This document shows, piece after piece, positions 8,938-18,879 of a stretch of 64,000 bases of DNA. The stretch is from Nisaea denitrificans DSM 18348 (lineage in GTDB: Bacteria; Pseudomonadota; Alphaproteobacteria; Thalassobaculales; Thalassobaculaceae). The notes under the pieces are model-generated. The model searched no databases. It was not told where the DNA came from and was given only the letters and a program-made list of their open reading frames with translations. The stretch covers positions 248,001 through 312,000 of the forward strand of contig NZ_AUFM01000011.1 in the NCBI RefSeq assembly GCF_000426505.1, given 5' to 3'. The translations under genes were made by a program, and so were the position numbers. The stretch's first letter is position 1, and the number at the start of each line of letters is the position of its first letter.

Positions 8938-9864
8938 ATGGCGGAGGCACCGGCATCCGGCCCGGCCTCCACCGTTGCGGCCGGAAAGTCCTTCTGGTTC
9001 TCCGGCAAAGGGGCGGTCGCTGGCATCCCCTATCTGTGGCTGTTCGTGTTCTTCTTGGTCCCGTTCGCCATCGTGTTCCGGATCTCTCTGTCGGAGCCGA
9101 TGATCGCGCAGCCACCCTATTCGCCATTGTTCGGTGCGGACGGCAGCTACCAGGGATCGTTCTTCAACTATCAGCTTCTGTTCGACGATGCGTTGTTTCG
9201 CGGGGCCTATCTGAACTCCCTCTGGGTCGCCGGCATCTCGACCTTGGTGACATTGTTGATCGGCTACCCGATGGCCTATGTCATTGCCCGGGCGCGGCCG
9301 CTGGTCCGCAATCTTCTGCTGATGGCTGTGATGTTGCCGTTCTGGAGTTCGTTCCTGCTTCGGGTCTATGCCCTGAAGACGATCATGGCCGATACCGGTC
9401 TGGTGAACGGTGTGCTGCTCAATCTTGGTTTGATCGATGCGCCGATCCGTATGCTGCAGACTGATTTCGCGCTCTATGTCGGCATTTCCTACACCTACCT
9501 GCCATTCATGATTCTGCCGCTCTATGCCACTTTGGAGCGGCTCGACTGGTCGCTGGTGGAAGCCGCGGAAGACCTGGGCTGCCGGCCCTGGAAGGCGTTC
9601 CTGCTGGTCACGCTGCCGCTCTCGGTTCCCGGCATGATCGCCGGTGCGATGCTGGTCTTCATCCCGGCAACCGGCGAGTTTGTTATCCCGAACATGCTTG
9701 GTGCGTCCGACACGCTGATGATCGGCCGGATGCTCTGGGACACCTTCTTCAGTGAACGCGACTGGACGCTGGCTTCCTCTCTGGCCGTGGTGCTGCTGTT
9801 GCTGCTTGTGTTGCCGATCATGCTGTTCCAGATCGCTGAATCACGGCGGGAGGAGCGGGCATGA
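8938..9864 (+). CDS. PotB/PotH-like ABC transporter permease
   Basis: A 308-residue inner-membrane permease with six predicted membrane spans. The EAA loop is EAAEDLGCRPWKAFLLVTLPLS, split by normal family spacing. The N-terminus has a long cytoplasmic lead rich in Ala/Ser/Pro before the first span (WLFVFFLVPFAIVF). It starts directly after the ATPase stop codon and overlaps the next permease gene by four bases, so all three subunits are translated as a set. Confidence 0.9.
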   Translation: MAEAPASGPASTVAAGKSFWFSGKGAVAGIPYLWLFVFFLVPFAIVFRISLSEPMIAQPPYSPLFGADGSYQGSFFNYQLLFDDALFRGAYLNSLWVAGISTLVTLLIGYPMAYVIARARPLVRNLLLMAVMLPFWSSFLLRVYALKTIMADTGLVNGVLLNLGLIDAPIRMLQTDFALYVGISYTYLPFMILPLYATLERLDWSLVEAAEDLGCRPWKAFLLVTLPLSVPGMIAGAMLVFIPATGEFVIPNMLGASDTLMIGRMLWDTFFSERDWTLASSLAVVLLLLLVLPIMLFQIAESRREERA

Positions 9865-10670
9865 GCCGGCGTGGGGGCAAGGTCGCATTGCTGGGACTGG
9901 TGACGGCCGGTTTTGCCTTTCTTTACCTGCCGCTGGTCGTGCTTGTGCTGTTCAGCTTCAATGGCTCGAAGCTGGTCAGCGTGTGGGGCGGCTGGTCGAC
10001 GAAATGGTATCTTGAACTGTTCAGTAACGAGCAGATCCTGAACGCCGCCTGGCTTTCACTGAAGATCGCCATGATCAACGCGACCGGCGCGACCCTGCTC
10101 GGTACGATGGCTGGGCTGGTGCTCGCAAGGTTCGGCCGCTTCGGCGGACGGGCTCTCTTCACGGGCTTGATCGCGGCGCCGCTGGTCATGCCGGATGTGA
10201 TCATCGGCATCAGCCTGCTGCTCACCTTCGTGTCCATGGAGCAGTTTATCGGCTGGCCGCATGGGCGCGGGATCGACACGATCCTGATCGCCCATATCAC
10301 CTTTTCGACTGCTTACGTCGCGATCGTTGTCCAGTCGCGGGCGAGCGGGCTCGATCGTTCGATCGAGGAAGCGGCGCTTGATCTGGGGGCTCGCCCGATC
10401 ACGGCTTTCCTGCTGATCACGCTGCCGATGCTGGCCCCGGCGCTGGCCTCCGGCTGGCTGCTCGCCTTTACACTCTCGCTGGATGACCTAGTCATCGCGA
10501 GCTTTGTCTCGGGCCCGGGATCGTCCACCTTGCCGATGGTGATCTTCTCCAAGGTCCGACTAGGCGTGACGCCGGAGATCAATGCGCTCGCAACGCTCCT
10601 GATCGGAGCGGTCGCACTCGCCGCAGGGGCCGCGACCTGGATACAGATCAGGCGTTCTACTAAAGCCTGA
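9861..10670 (+). CDS. PotC/PotI-like ABC transporter permease
   Basis: A 269-residue permease that pairs with the preceding one to form the channel. Six hydrophobic spans are evident, and the EAA loop reads EEAALDLGARPITAFLLITL. It begins within the ATGA overlap with the upstream permease. The operon ends here without a PotD/PotF-type binding protein, and none lies elsewhere in the window. Its last codons overlap the stop region of the convergent ligase gene by 11 bp. Confidence 0.9.
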   Translation: MSRRGGKVALLGLVTAGFAFLYLPLVVLVLFSFNGSKLVSVWGGWSTKWYLELFSNEQILNAAWLSLKIAMINATGATLLGTMAGLVLARFGRFGGRALFTGLIAAPLVMPDVIIGISLLLTFVSMEQFIGWPHGRGIDTILIAHITFSTAYVAIVVQSRASGLDRSIEEAALDLGARPITAFLLITLPMLAPALASGWLLAFTLSLDDLVIASFVSGPGSSTLPMVIFSKVRLGVTPEINALATLLIGAVALAAGAATWIQIRRSTKA

Positions 10671-12270
10671 GCAGAGCCTGCCGGTCGATCTTTCCGGTGC
10701 CGGTCTTGGGCAGATTGTCCAGATAGACGAAGTCGCGCGGCGCCTTGTGGGGCAGCAGGGTCTCCCGGATATAGGTTTTCAGGCTGGCGGTCAGAGGGTC
10801 GCCCGGCTCTGCCCCCTTCGTCGCCGAGACGAAGGCGCGCAGAACGGTTCGGCGGTCCGCGAGCTGGATCGCGGCGACGGCGCACTCGACAATCTCCGGA
10901 TGCTCGTTCAGGCAGAGTTCCACTTCCAGCGGATAGACCCACTGGCCGCTCACTTTCACCAGATCGTCGATCCGGCCAAGGAAGAAATAGAACCCGTCCT
11001 CGTCGCAGCGGAACCTGTCACCGGTGTAGATCCAGCCATCGCGCATCGTATCGGCGGTCTTGTCCGGCCGGTTCCAGTAGCAGGGCGCGTTGGAATCGCC
11101 GCGCACTGACAGCACGCCGTCCTCTCCCGGAGCGGAGGGAACGCCATCGGGTGTCGTCAGTATGACATCGTAGCCGGGCACGCGCTTTCCGGCGGAGCCG
11201 ATCTTTTTCTCGGTCTCTGTATTGGAGAGATAGATGTGCAGCACTTCGGTCGAGCCCAGTCCTTCCACGATCTCGAACCCGAAGCGGTCCTTCCAGGCGT
11301 CGAAAATCTCCTGCGACAGGATTTCCGCCGCCGAGATGCACATCCGCACGGAGGACAGGTCCGCGCTTGCCGCAGACGGGTCCTTGATCATTGCGGTATA
11401 GAGGGTCGGCAGGCCGAACAGCAGGGTCGGCTTGAACCGGGAGGCCATATCGAAAACGGCATCCGGTTTAGGCCGTCCGGAGAACAGAATCACGCTGGCC
11501 CCGGCATGGAACGGGAATGCGATTGCGTTACCGAAGCCATAGGCGAAGAAGATCTTTGGGATCGAGAAACAGATGTCGTCCGGCCCGATATGCAGAATGT
11601 GGCGCGCGTAGCTCTCGACCGTGTAGAGCGCGTCGTGCTGCAAGTGGAGAATACCCTTCGGGCGCCCGGTGGAGCCCGAGGAATACATCATGAAAGCGGG
11701 GTCATCCCGTCCCGTCTTTGCCGCTTTGAGTTCAGCTTTTTGTTCCGCCAGCCAGCGTGCGCCATCGCGGGCTTCCGGCACGGCAGAAGGGCCAGCACCG
11801 TTGATCGAGATCGCGGTGACGGGGGCGAGGGCAGCCGCGTCGAGTGCCGTCACCGTACCGGCATGGCTCTCGTCGAAGATCATAACGCGTGCACCGGCAT
11901 CCTCGATATAGAAGGAAATCAGATCGGGGCTCGACAGAGTGTTGGCGAGGATCGGAACCATGCCAGCCCGAATGGCGCCGAAGATGGCGGCCGGATATGC
12001 GGGAGTGTCGTCCATGAGCAGCAGCACCCGGTCGCCGCGTCCCAGTCCCAGGGCAAGCAGACCGTTTCCGAACCGGCTGGCATCTTCTGTCAGCTCCGCA
12101 TAAGTCCGGGTTCCCCGGTCGGAATAGACCGCGATCTTGTCCGCGCGGCCACGCTCCAGATTATCGAAAAGCAGGCTGGAAGCGTTGTAGGTGTCCGGCA
12201 CTGAAAATCTGATTTCGCCGGTTTCCGGAGCTTCTCTTGGTACACGGTCCAGAATTTGTTCGGGTATCAT
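10660..12270 (-). CDS. Benzoate/4-hydroxybenzoate-type CoA ligase
   Basis: A 536-residue adenylate-forming enzyme of the benzoate-CoA ligase family. The family-typical opening is NASSLLFDNLERGRADKIAVY. The P-loop is MMYSSGSTGRPKGILH (about 174-188). GLGSTEVLHIYLSN is the A5 region seen in BclA/BadA-type ligases, and TGTGKIDR near the end carries the catalytic lysine (about K527). It would convert an aromatic acid to its CoA thioester. It overlaps the stop codon of the monooxygenase gene by ATGA, so the two products almost certainly act in one pathway. Benzoate, 4-hydroxybenzoate, salicylate or anthranilate are possible substrates. Confidence 0.87.
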   Translation of the reverse strand: MIPEQILDRVPREAPETGEIRFSVPDTYNASSLLFDNLERGRADKIAVYSDRGTRTYAELTEDASRFGNGLLALGLGRGDRVLLLMDDTPAYPAAIFGAIRAGMVPILANTLSSPDLISFYIEDAGARVMIFDESHAGTVTALDAAALAPVTAISINGAGPSAVPEARDGARWLAEQKAELKAAKTGRDDPAFMMYSSGSTGRPKGILHLQHDALYTVESYARHILHIGPDDICFSIPKIFFAYGFGNAIAFPFHAGASVILFSGRPKPDAVFDMASRFKPTLLFGLPTLYTAMIKDPSAASADLSSVRMCISAAEILSQEIFDAWKDRFGFEIVEGLGSTEVLHIYLSNTETEKKIGSAGKRVPGYDVILTTPDGVPSAPGEDGVLSVRGDSNAPCYWNRPDKTADTMRDGWIYTGDRFRCDEDGFYFFLGRIDDLVKVSGQWVYPLEVELCLNEHPEIVECAVAAIQLADRRTVLRAFVSATKGAEPGDPLTASLKTYIRETLLPHKAPRDFVYLDNLPKTGTGKIDRQALLRL

Positions 12271-13415
12271 GCCTGGCCTCCCGCCGCATCAGCATTCCAG
12301 TGCGGGCTGTAGGTGGCAAAGAACTCGGGTGCCAGGCGCTGCAGTCTTTCGTCGTCCATGCGGCCGCTGCGCTGGATATAGGAATAAGCGAAGTCGGCCG
12401 GGGCCAGTTCCATATGATTGGCGAAATCCTCGTACCAGGCAGCGCTGGTATTCGCCGCGCGGACGATCTTTTCGGTAATGGGCTTGCGGGCGGCCTCGTA
12501 GGCAGCAAGAGCGGCCGGAATATCATCCGGCGTGGCGAGCATGGCCTTGGAGAGGGCAAGGGCATCCTCCATCGCGAGACGGGTGCCCGAGCCGATGCTG
12601 AAATGCGCCGTGTGGACCGCGTCCCCGATCAGCACGTGCTTGCCACTGTGCCAGCTTTTGCAGGAGAGCTTGGGAAAGCGGCGCCAGTAGGAATTGTTCG
12701 TGATCAGACTGTGGCCCTGCAGCACATCCGCGAAGACGTTTTCGCAATAGGCTTTGGTTTCGGCCTCGCCTATGCCTTCGAACCCGGCTGCCTGCCAGGT
12801 GTCCTCGTCCGTCTCAACGATGAAGGTGCTGAGTGTCGGGGTGTAGCGATAGTGATGGGCGTTGAACGGCCCGTCTTCCGAGCGCCGGAACGACTGGGTG
12901 AGAGTATCGAACGGTCTGTCCGTGCCATACCAGATGAAGCGGTTTTCCAGCTGCGGCATCTCCGTGCCGTATTCTGATCCATCGCCGCGAATGAAAGAGT
13001 TCAGCCCATCCGCCCCGACGATCAGATCCGCATCGTCCAGTCTGGACAGATCGTCGGCCTCGGTTTCGAACCGAGGCTCGATACCGACACTCCGGGCCCG
13101 TTCCGTCAGGATCTGGATCAACTCAAGCCGTCCGATGGCGGCGAAGCCCATCCCGTCGATATCGATCCGCTCGCCTTCAAGATCGAGCGTCAGGTTCCGC
13201 CAGGTTTCCATGGCAGGCAGAATCGCATCGTGAGTCTCAGGGTCATCCGCCGCCATGAAGGCCAGTGCCTGGTCCGAAAACACTACGCCGAAGCCGAACG
13301 TGGCGCCTTCCGGATTACGCTCGACAAGCGTGACCTCGAAGTCTGGTCTCTGACGCTTCACAAGGTACGAGAAATAAAGCCCGGCCGGTCCGCCGCCGAT
13401 AATTTTTATGCGCAT
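12267..13415 (-). CDS. FAD-dependent aryl-CoA monooxygenase (salicylyl-CoA 5-hydroxylase/PhgB type)
   Basis: A 382-residue single-component flavin monooxygenase. The FAD-binding fold opens with IIGGGPAGLYFSYLVKR, and the second FAD motif is GDAVHTAHFSIGSGTRLAMEDA. The pattern EGATFGFGVVFSD is shared with salicylyl-CoA 5-hydroxylase and 2-aminobenzoyl-CoA monooxygenase N-terminal domains (family knowledge). Those bifunctional enzymes carry an extra OYE-like domain, which this protein lacks. The start at 13415 follows an AGGGGGAAG Shine-Dalgarno; upstream in-frame codons look non-coding. Coupling to an aryl-CoA ligase implies that the substrate is the CoA thioester rather than the free acid. 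The exact ring position attacked is unknown. Confidence 0.82.
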   Translation of the reverse strand: MRIKIIGGGPAGLYFSYLVKRQRPDFEVTLVERNPEGATFGFGVVFSDQALAFMAADDPETHDAILPAMETWRNLTLDLEGERIDIDGMGFAAIGRLELIQILTERARSVGIEPRFETEADDLSRLDDADLIVGADGLNSFIRGDGSEYGTEMPQLENRFIWYGTDRPFDTLTQSFRRSEDGPFNAHHYRYTPTLSTFIVETDEDTWQAAGFEGIGEAETKAYCENVFADVLQGHSLITNNSYWRRFPKLSCKSWHSGKHVLIGDAVHTAHFSIGSGTRLAMEDALALSKAMLATPDDIPAALAAYEAARKPITEKIVRAANTSAAWYEDFANHMELAPADFAYSYIQRSGRMDDERLQRLAPEFFATYSPHWNADAAGGQA

Positions 13416-13483
13416 TAACGCTTCCCCCTGATTTCTTGGGAGCATAATTGCGGCAGTGCACGCAGAGCGCAACCAAACGTCGG

Positions 13484-14947
13484 TCAATAGGGGCTGTCGA
13501 CGTCTCCCATCTCGACATAGACGCTCTTGAGCTGGCTGTAATGCTCGATGGCGGCGCGGGCGTTCTCGCGGCCGATGCCGGATTTCTTGACGCCGCCGAA
13601 AGGCATTTCGATTGGGGTCAGGTTGTAGGCATTGATCCAGCAGGTGCCGGCCTCAAGCGCCGCGACGACGCGGTGGCCGCGCTGGATGTCTTTCGTGAAG
13701 ACACCGGCGGCGAGACCGAAATCGGTGGCGTTTGCGCGGGCGAGAACTTCCTCTTCGGTGTCGAAATCGAGCACGCACATCACCGGGCCGAAGATCTCTT
13801 CCCGGGCGATGGTCATGCTGTCCTTTACATCGGCGAAGACGGTCGGGGCGACGAACCAGCCATCGGGGAAAGCTTGAACCGTGGCGGCGTCACCGCCGAT
13901 CAGCACGCGGGCGCCTTCATCGCGGCCGGTCTGGATATAGCCGAGCACCTTGTCGAACTGCGGCTTGGAGACGAGGGGGCCGAGATGTGTTTCCTCGTCC
14001 ATCGGATCGCCGAGACGGATCTTCGCGGTGCGCTCGCGGAGGCGGTCGAGGAATTTCTGCTTGATGCTTTTCTGTACGAAAACGCGCGTGCCGTTGGAGC
14101 AGATCTGGCCGCTGGAATAGAAGTTGCCAAGCATGGCGCCGGAGATTGCGTTTTCGATATCCGCATCCTCGAAGACGATGATCGGGGACTTGCCGCCGAG
14201 TTCCAGCGTGACCTGCTTCAAACCTTCAGCTGCCGCCGCCATGACCTTCGCACCCGTCGGAACGGAGCCGGTGACGGAGACCTTGTCCACGCCCGGATGA
14301 TTGACCAGCGCCGCGCCGACATCGCCGAAGCCTTGGACCACGCTGAAGACGCCGTCAGGCAGGCCCGCTTCCTTATAGATCTCGGCGAGCTTCAGGGCCG
14401 CGAGCGGGGTGGCTTCCGAAGGCTTGAAGATCATCGCATTGCCGCAGGCCAGCGCTGGTGCCGATTTCCAGCAAGCGATCTGGATCGGGTAGTTCCAGGC
14501 GCCGATGCCGACGCAGACGCCGAGCGGCTCGCGCCGTGTGTAGGCGAAGGAGCCGCCGAGATCGGTGTATTCGCCGTGGATGTCCGCCGCGATACCGCCG
14601 AAATACTCCAGGCAGTCCGCCCCGGAAGCGGCATCTGCAACCAGCGTCTCCTGCAGCGGTTTGCCGGTATCCAGCGTCTCCAGCAGCGAAAGCTCCCGGT
14701 TGCGCTCGCGGATCAGGTCCGCAGCCTTCCGCAAGACCCGGCCTCGTTCCGCGCCGCTGAGAGCTGCCCAGACCTTCTGACCTTCCCGCGCGGCGGAAAC
14801 CGCTTTGTCGATGGTGTCGGCATCGGCGGCGTGAAGTTCCGCGATGGTCTCACCGGTGGCAGGGTAGATGCTCGGGAAGCTCTTGCCCTTGGGGCTTTCC
14901 ATCGGGCTGCCGGCGATGAAGTGGGAGGCGGTCGGTTGCGCGCGCAT
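13484..14947 (-). CDS. betB: Betaine aldehyde dehydrogenase
   Basis: A 487-residue NAD(P)-dependent aldehyde dehydrogenase that performs the last step to glycine betaine. The catalytic Glu is in LELGGKSP (E249) and the catalytic Cys in [14 protein letters not shown] (C283). [15 protein letters not shown], a BetB hallmark, is at about 148-161. Its length matches the family. It is the last bet gene, 38 bp after betA on the same strand, and is probably co-transcribed from the betI promoter. The monooxygenase gene begins 68 bp further on. Confidence 0.95.
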   Translation of the reverse strand: MRAQPTASHFIAGSPMESPKGKSFPSIYPATGETIAELHAADADTIDKAVSAAREGQKVWAALSGAERGRVLRKAADLIRERNRELSLLETLDTGKPLQETLVADAASGADCLEYFGGIAADIHGEYTDLGGSFAYTRREPLGVCVGIGAWNYPIQIACWKSAPALACGNAMIFKPSEATPLAALKLAEIYKEAGLPDGVFSVVQGFGDVGAALVNHPGVDKVSVTGSVPTGAKVMAAAAEGLKQVTLELGGKSPIIVFEDADIENAISGAMLGNFYSSGQICSNGTRVFVQKSIKQKFLDRLRERTAKIRLGDPMDEETHLGPLVSKPQFDKVLGYIQTGRDEGARVLIGGDAATVQAFPDGWFVAPTVFADVKDSMTIAREEIFGPVMCVLDFDTEEEVLARANATDFGLAAGVFTKDIQRGHRVVAALEAGTCWINAYNLTPIEMPFGGVKKSGIGRENARAAIEHYSQLKSVYVEMGDVDSPY

Positions 14948-14985
14948 GTGGTTTGTCCTTCTGTCGGTATCAGCGGCTGGCGGTC

Positions 14986-16644
14986 TTAGCGGTCTGATGT
15001 TTCCCAGCGCGGATTGATCCAGGGCTGCTTGTTCGACGGCGGCAACGGCGCCTTGCCAAGGATATGGTCTGAAGCCTTCTCGCCGACCATGGTCGACGGG
15101 CCATTCAGGTTACCGTTCGGGATGCGGGGGAAGATCGAGCTGTCTGCGAGCCGCAGCCCTTCGACCCCGATCACCCGGCATTCCGGGTCCACCACTGCCA
15201 TCGGATCGTCCGCCGCGCCCATCCGGCAGGTGCCGCTCGGATGATAGGCGCTCTCCACCTCGGAACGGATGAAGTTGTCCAATGCCTCGTCGCTTGTCAC
15301 GTCGTCGCCGGGGGCGATCTCCCGGCCGCGATAGGGGGTGAAGGCATCCTGCCCGAAGATATCCCGGGTCAGCCGGATGCAGTGCCGGAAGTCGGCCCAA
15401 TCCTCCTCGTGGCTCATATAGTTGAACTGGATCACCGGCGCGTCATTCGGATCGGCGGAGCGCAGGGTGACGGTGCCGCGCGACTTCGAGCGCATCGGCC
15501 CGACATGGGCCTGGAAGCCGTGGCTCTTGGCCGGTGACTTCCCGTCATAGCGGATCGCGACCGGCAGGAAGTGATACTGGATGTCCGGATATTCGACGCC
15601 TGCCTTGGAGCGCAGGAAGGCGGCGCTTTCGAAATGGTTGGTCGCGCCGAGACCGGATTTGAAGAGTAGCCATTCAAGCCCGATCAGCCCCTTGGAGAAC
15701 AGATTGAGCTTCGAATAGAGGCTGATCGGCTGGGTGCATTCCTGCTGAATATAAAGTTCCAGATGATCCTGAAGGTTGGCGCCGACGCCGGGGCGGTCCG
15801 CCAGAACCTCGATACCGTGCTGGCCGAGCTCGTCCGCCGGGCCGATACCGGAGAGTTTCAGCAGCTTCGGCGAGTTGAGGGAGGAGGCGGCCAGGATCAC
15901 CTCGCGGTTCGCGGTGATGGTCTCGATTGAGCTGCCACGCGCGATCTCGATCCCGGTGGCGCGCTTGCCGTCGAAGATGACACGGCGGGCCAGGCCATTC
16001 ACCATGGTCAGGTTCGGGCGCTTCAGGGCCGGTTTCAGATAGGCATTGGCGGCGGACCAGCGGCGGCCGTTCCAGGCCGTCATTTCCATCGGCCCGAAGC
16101 CTTCCTGCTTCTCGCCGTTATAATCTTCCGTCATCTCGAAACCGGCCTGCTGCCCGGCCTCGACGAAGGCGTGATAGAGTGGGTTCTTGCGCGGACCCCT
16201 TGTGACATGCAGCGGGCCATCCGTGCCGCGCCAGCCGTCCTGTCCGCCATGGCTGGATTCCATGCGCTCGAAATACGGCAGCACGTCCTTATAGGCCCAC
16301 CCTTTGGCGCCTTGCTCGTCCCAATTATCGTAATCGCGAGCGTGGCCGCGGACATAGACCATGCCGTTGATCGAGGAGGAGCCGCCGATCACCTTGCCGC
16401 GCGGGCAAGCGAGGCGGCGGCCGCCGAGATGCGGTTCCGGCTCGCTTTCGTAGCCCCAGTCGTAACGGCTCATGTTCATTGGATAGGACAGGGCGGCCGG
16501 CATCTGAATGAAGGGGCCGATATCGGTGCCGCCATATTCCACGACGATGACCGAGTGCTTGCCATCGGCTGAGAGCCGGTCGGCCATCACAGCGCCGGCG
16601 GAGCCGGAGCCGACGATCACGAAATCTGCTTGCATGGGCTTCAT
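14986..16644 (-). CDS. betA: Choline dehydrogenase (GMC flavoprotein)
   Basis: A 552-residue FAD enzyme that oxidises choline to betaine aldehyde at the membrane. The FAD-binding motif [18 protein letters not shown] is at the N-terminus. The GMC signature [20 protein letters not shown] is present, and the catalytic His lies in [13 protein letters not shown]. The annotated ATG overlaps the betC stop (ATGA). An in-frame ATG three codons later (16635) gives the more typical beginning MQADFVIVG. Closest family is BetA rather than another alcohol dehydrogenase, supported by its position between betC and betB. Confidence 0.95.
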   Translation of the reverse strand: MKPMQADFVIVGSGSAGAVMADRLSADGKHSVIVVEYGGTDIGPFIQMPAALSYPMNMSRYDWGYESEPEPHLGGRRLACPRGKVIGGSSSINGMVYVRGHARDYDNWDEQGAKGWAYKDVLPYFERMESSHGGQDGWRGTDGPLHVTRGPRKNPLYHAFVEAGQQAGFEMTEDYNGEKQEGFGPMEMTAWNGRRWSAANAYLKPALKRPNLTMVNGLARRVIFDGKRATGIEIARGSSIETITANREVILAASSLNSPKLLKLSGIGPADELGQHGIEVLADRPGVGANLQDHLELYIQQECTQPISLYSKLNLFSKGLIGLEWLLFKSGLGATNHFESAAFLRSKAGVEYPDIQYHFLPVAIRYDGKSPAKSHGFQAHVGPMRSKSRGTVTLRSADPNDAPVIQFNYMSHEEDWADFRHCIRLTRDIFGQDAFTPYRGREIAPGDDVTSDEALDNFIRSEVESAYHPSGTCRMGAADDPMAVVDPECRVIGVEGLRLADSSIFPRIPNGNLNGPSTMVGEKASDHILGKAPLPPSNKQPWINPRWETSDR

Positions 16645-18158
16645 TCACCGCGCGGGAAACGCGCGGCCTCCTCAAGGGTGTTGAGATCCATGTGGTTACG
16701 CATATAGCGCTCGGATGCTTTCTGCAGCGGCTGGAAGTCCCAGGGGTAGTAGGAACCGTTGCGCAAGGCTTCGTAGACAACCCACCGTCGCGCCTGGCTG
16801 TCCCGGACTTCCCGGTCGAACCGCGCCATGTCCCAACGTTCCCGCATCTCAGCCTCGAAGGCGGCGAGGGTCTCGGCGTGGGCGGGATCTGTAGCGAGGT
16901 TCGTCAACTCGTCCGGATCTGCTTCGAGATCAAAAAGCTGCGGCGGGTCGAGTTCGCAGTGATTGAACTTGAAGCGGCCACGCCGGATCGAGATCAGCGG
17001 GGCATAGGAGCCTTCGGCCGCATATTCGATCAGGACCGGGGAAGTGCGTTCACCGCCTTCGATCAAAGGCTTCAGGGACTCTCCGTCCGTCCAGGGCGCG
17101 ACCTCGGACAGGTCGACGTCGGCGATATCGGCAAGGGTCGGTGTGATGTCGATGGTCGAGACCGGAGCGGTAACAGTACGGCCCTCGATGCCGGGGCCCG
17201 CGATCATCATCGGCACGCGGGCGGAGCCTTCGAAGAAGCTCATCTTGAACCAGAGCCCGCGTTCTCCCAGCATGTCGCCGTGGTCGGAGCAGAATACCAC
17301 CACCGTGTCCTCGTCCATCCGGCAGCGCTTCAGGGTGTCCAGCAGCGTCGCGATCTTGTCGTCCAGATAGGAGATATTCGCGAAATAGGCCTGGCGGGAG
17401 CGACGGATATTCTCGGTGGTGATGTCGAAGTTCTTGTAGTCGTTGGCAAGATAGAGCCGCTGGCTGTGGGCGTCCTGATCCTCGAACGGCACGGATGCGA
17501 CGCGCGGCTCCAGCTCCGGGCAGCCTTCATAGAGATCCCAGAATTTCCGGCGGGCGACATAGGGGTCGTGCGGATGGGTGAAGCTGACCGTCAGGCACCA
17601 GGGGCGTTCGTCGCCGCCACGGGAAAGCTGATAGAGCTTCAGTTCCGCGTTAAAGGCGACCTCGTCGTCATATTCCATCTGGTTCGAGATCTCGGCGACG
17701 CCCGCGCCGGTGACCGAGCCGAGATTGTGATACCACCAGTCGATCCGCTCGCCCGGCTTGCGGTAGTCCGGCGTCCAGCCGAAATCGGCGGGATAAATGT
17801 CCGTCGTCAGCCTCTCCTCGAAGCCGTGCAACTGGTCCGGCCCGACAAAGTGCATCTTGCCGGACAGGCAGGTGTAATACCCGGCCCGGCGCAGGTGATG
17901 CGCGTAGGTCGGGATCCCGGACGTGAACTCGGCCGCATTGTCGTAGACGCCTGTACGGGACGGCAGACGGCCGGACATGAAGGCGGCCCGGCCGGGCGCG
18001 CAAAGCGGGCTGCCCGTATAGGAATTCCTGAACCGGACGGATCGTGCCGCAAGTGCCTTCAAAGCAGGCGCATGCAGGAAATCCGCCGGGCCGTCCGGGA
18101 ACAGGGTTCCGTTCAACTGGTCGACCATCAGAATCAGGATATTTGGCTGCTTCGTCAC
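16641..18158 (-). CDS. betC: Choline-sulfatase
   Basis: A 505-residue sulfatase that releases choline from choline-O-sulfate. The active-site motif SPLCAPGR holds the cysteine (C53) that is converted to formylglycine. Metal and substrate residues are visible in [15 protein letters not shown] and in [13 protein letters not shown]. The GTG start at 18158 overlaps the betI stop (GTGA) and puts the Cys at the family's usual position; an upstream extension would run inside betI in another frame. Its presence shows that the cell can use sulfated choline as well as choline. Confidence 0.94.
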   Translation of the reverse strand: MTKQPNILILMVDQLNGTLFPDGPADFLHAPALKALAARSVRFRNSYTGSPLCAPGRAAFMSGRLPSRTGVYDNAAEFTSGIPTYAHHLRRAGYYTCLSGKMHFVGPDQLHGFEERLTTDIYPADFGWTPDYRKPGERIDWWYHNLGSVTGAGVAEISNQMEYDDEVAFNAELKLYQLSRGGDERPWCLTVSFTHPHDPYVARRKFWDLYEGCPELEPRVASVPFEDQDAHSQRLYLANDYKNFDITTENIRRSRQAYFANISYLDDKIATLLDTLKRCRMDEDTVVVFCSDHGDMLGERGLWFKMSFFEGSARVPMMIAGPGIEGRTVTAPVSTIDITPTLADIADVDLSEVAPWTDGESLKPLIEGGERTSPVLIEYAAEGSYAPLISIRRGRFKFNHCELDPPQLFDLEADPDELTNLATDPAHAETLAAFEAEMRERWDMARFDREVRDSQARRWVVYEALRNGSYYPWDFQPLQKASERYMRNHMDLNTLEEAARFPRGE

Positions 18159-18745
18159 GTATTTGCCCCGGCAATGAGTTGCGCGTCGATATAATCCTCG
18201 GTCAGCCGGATCGCGGCGGCGCGGTCCGGATCGCTGTCCAGCAGCGCGTGCCGGAGATAGAGGCCGTCGATCAGGGCTGCGGTGCCTTCGGCAATATGCT
18301 GCGCATGCTCCCGGTCCGTCAGTTGTGTCAGCGCGTGCTGCAGATTGCTGCGCAGACGCCTTGCATAGACGGAGAGGACGCGGCATGCCTCGTCCATGCT
18401 CTGGGCTTTCACATAGAAGCTGAGCCAGGCGGAGATGGTTGCCGGCCGGAACTGGTCGGAAGCAAAGTTCGCCTGGATGATGCCGGAGAGGCGTTCCCGT
18501 GGCGTTTTAGAGGCGCGCAGTGCCGCGACGATCTCAACCGAAAGCTCACTCAGAAGATGCCGCATGGTGGCGACGATCAGCTGATCCTTGCTGCCGAAAT
18601 AATGATGTGCGAGTGCGGCCGAGACGCCCGCCTGACGGGCGATCTCGCTCATCGTTACCTCGAAGGATCCGCGTGCGTGAATAGCCTCGATCGCGGCATT
18701 GATCAGGGCTTTGCGGCGGATCGGTTCCATTCCGATTTTGGGCAT
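18155..18745 (-). CDS. betI: TetR-family repressor BetI
   Basis: A 196-residue choline-sensing repressor. The N-terminal TetR helix-turn-helix is visible in FEVTMSEIARQAGVSAALAHHYFGSKDQL, given here as a family pattern around residues 28-56. The C-terminal ligand domain has the BetI-typical WLSFYVKAQ and HALLDSDPDRAAAIRLTEDYIDA pieces. It heads the operon betI-betC-betA-betB, and stop and start codons overlap with betC. It is divergent from choX, and a palindrome in the 134-bp gap is its likely binding site. Choline is the expected inducer. Confidence 0.94.
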   Translation of the reverse strand: MPKIGMEPIRRKALINAAIEAIHARGSFEVTMSEIARQAGVSAALAHHYFGSKDQLIVATMRHLLSELSVEIVAALRASKTPRERLSGIIQANFASDQFRPATISAWLSFYVKAQSMDEACRVLSVYARRLRSNLQHALTQLTDREHAQHIAEGTAALIDGLYLRHALLDSDPDRAAAIRLTEDYIDAQLIAGANT

Positions 18746-18778
18746 GGGCGGCAGGTCCTTTCGGGCCCGACCGTATTT

Positions 18779-18798
18779 TTGATTGACTGCTCAATCAA
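18779..18798. promoter_or_regulatory. Candidate BetI operator
   Basis: TTGATTGACTGCTCAATCAA is a perfect 8-bp inverted repeat with a 4-bp centre, in the gap between divergent betI and choX. It resembles the known BetI box type (TTGA/ATTGA half-sites facing TCAAT). It abuts the presumed -35 zone of the choX promoter. One site here could govern both the bet operon and the choline importer. Confidence 0.75.
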
Positions 18799-18818
18799 TA
18801 AAAATCTTGCACAGGATT

Positions 18819-18827
18819 TGCTATAAT
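18819..18827 (+). promoter_or_regulatory. Extended -10 promoter of choXWV
   Basis: TGCTATAAT is a consensus -10 hexamer with the extended TGn element. It lies about 53 bp before the choX start and 20 bp downstream of the BetI palindrome. No good -35 hexamer is at the expected 17-bp distance (TAAAAA), which fits an extended -10 promoter that a bound BetI dimer could block. Confidence 0.55.
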
Positions 18828-18879
18828 GTTTGCCTGCTCTGATAAGTAACGGGGGCAATCCAAACAGGGAGCATAAATC

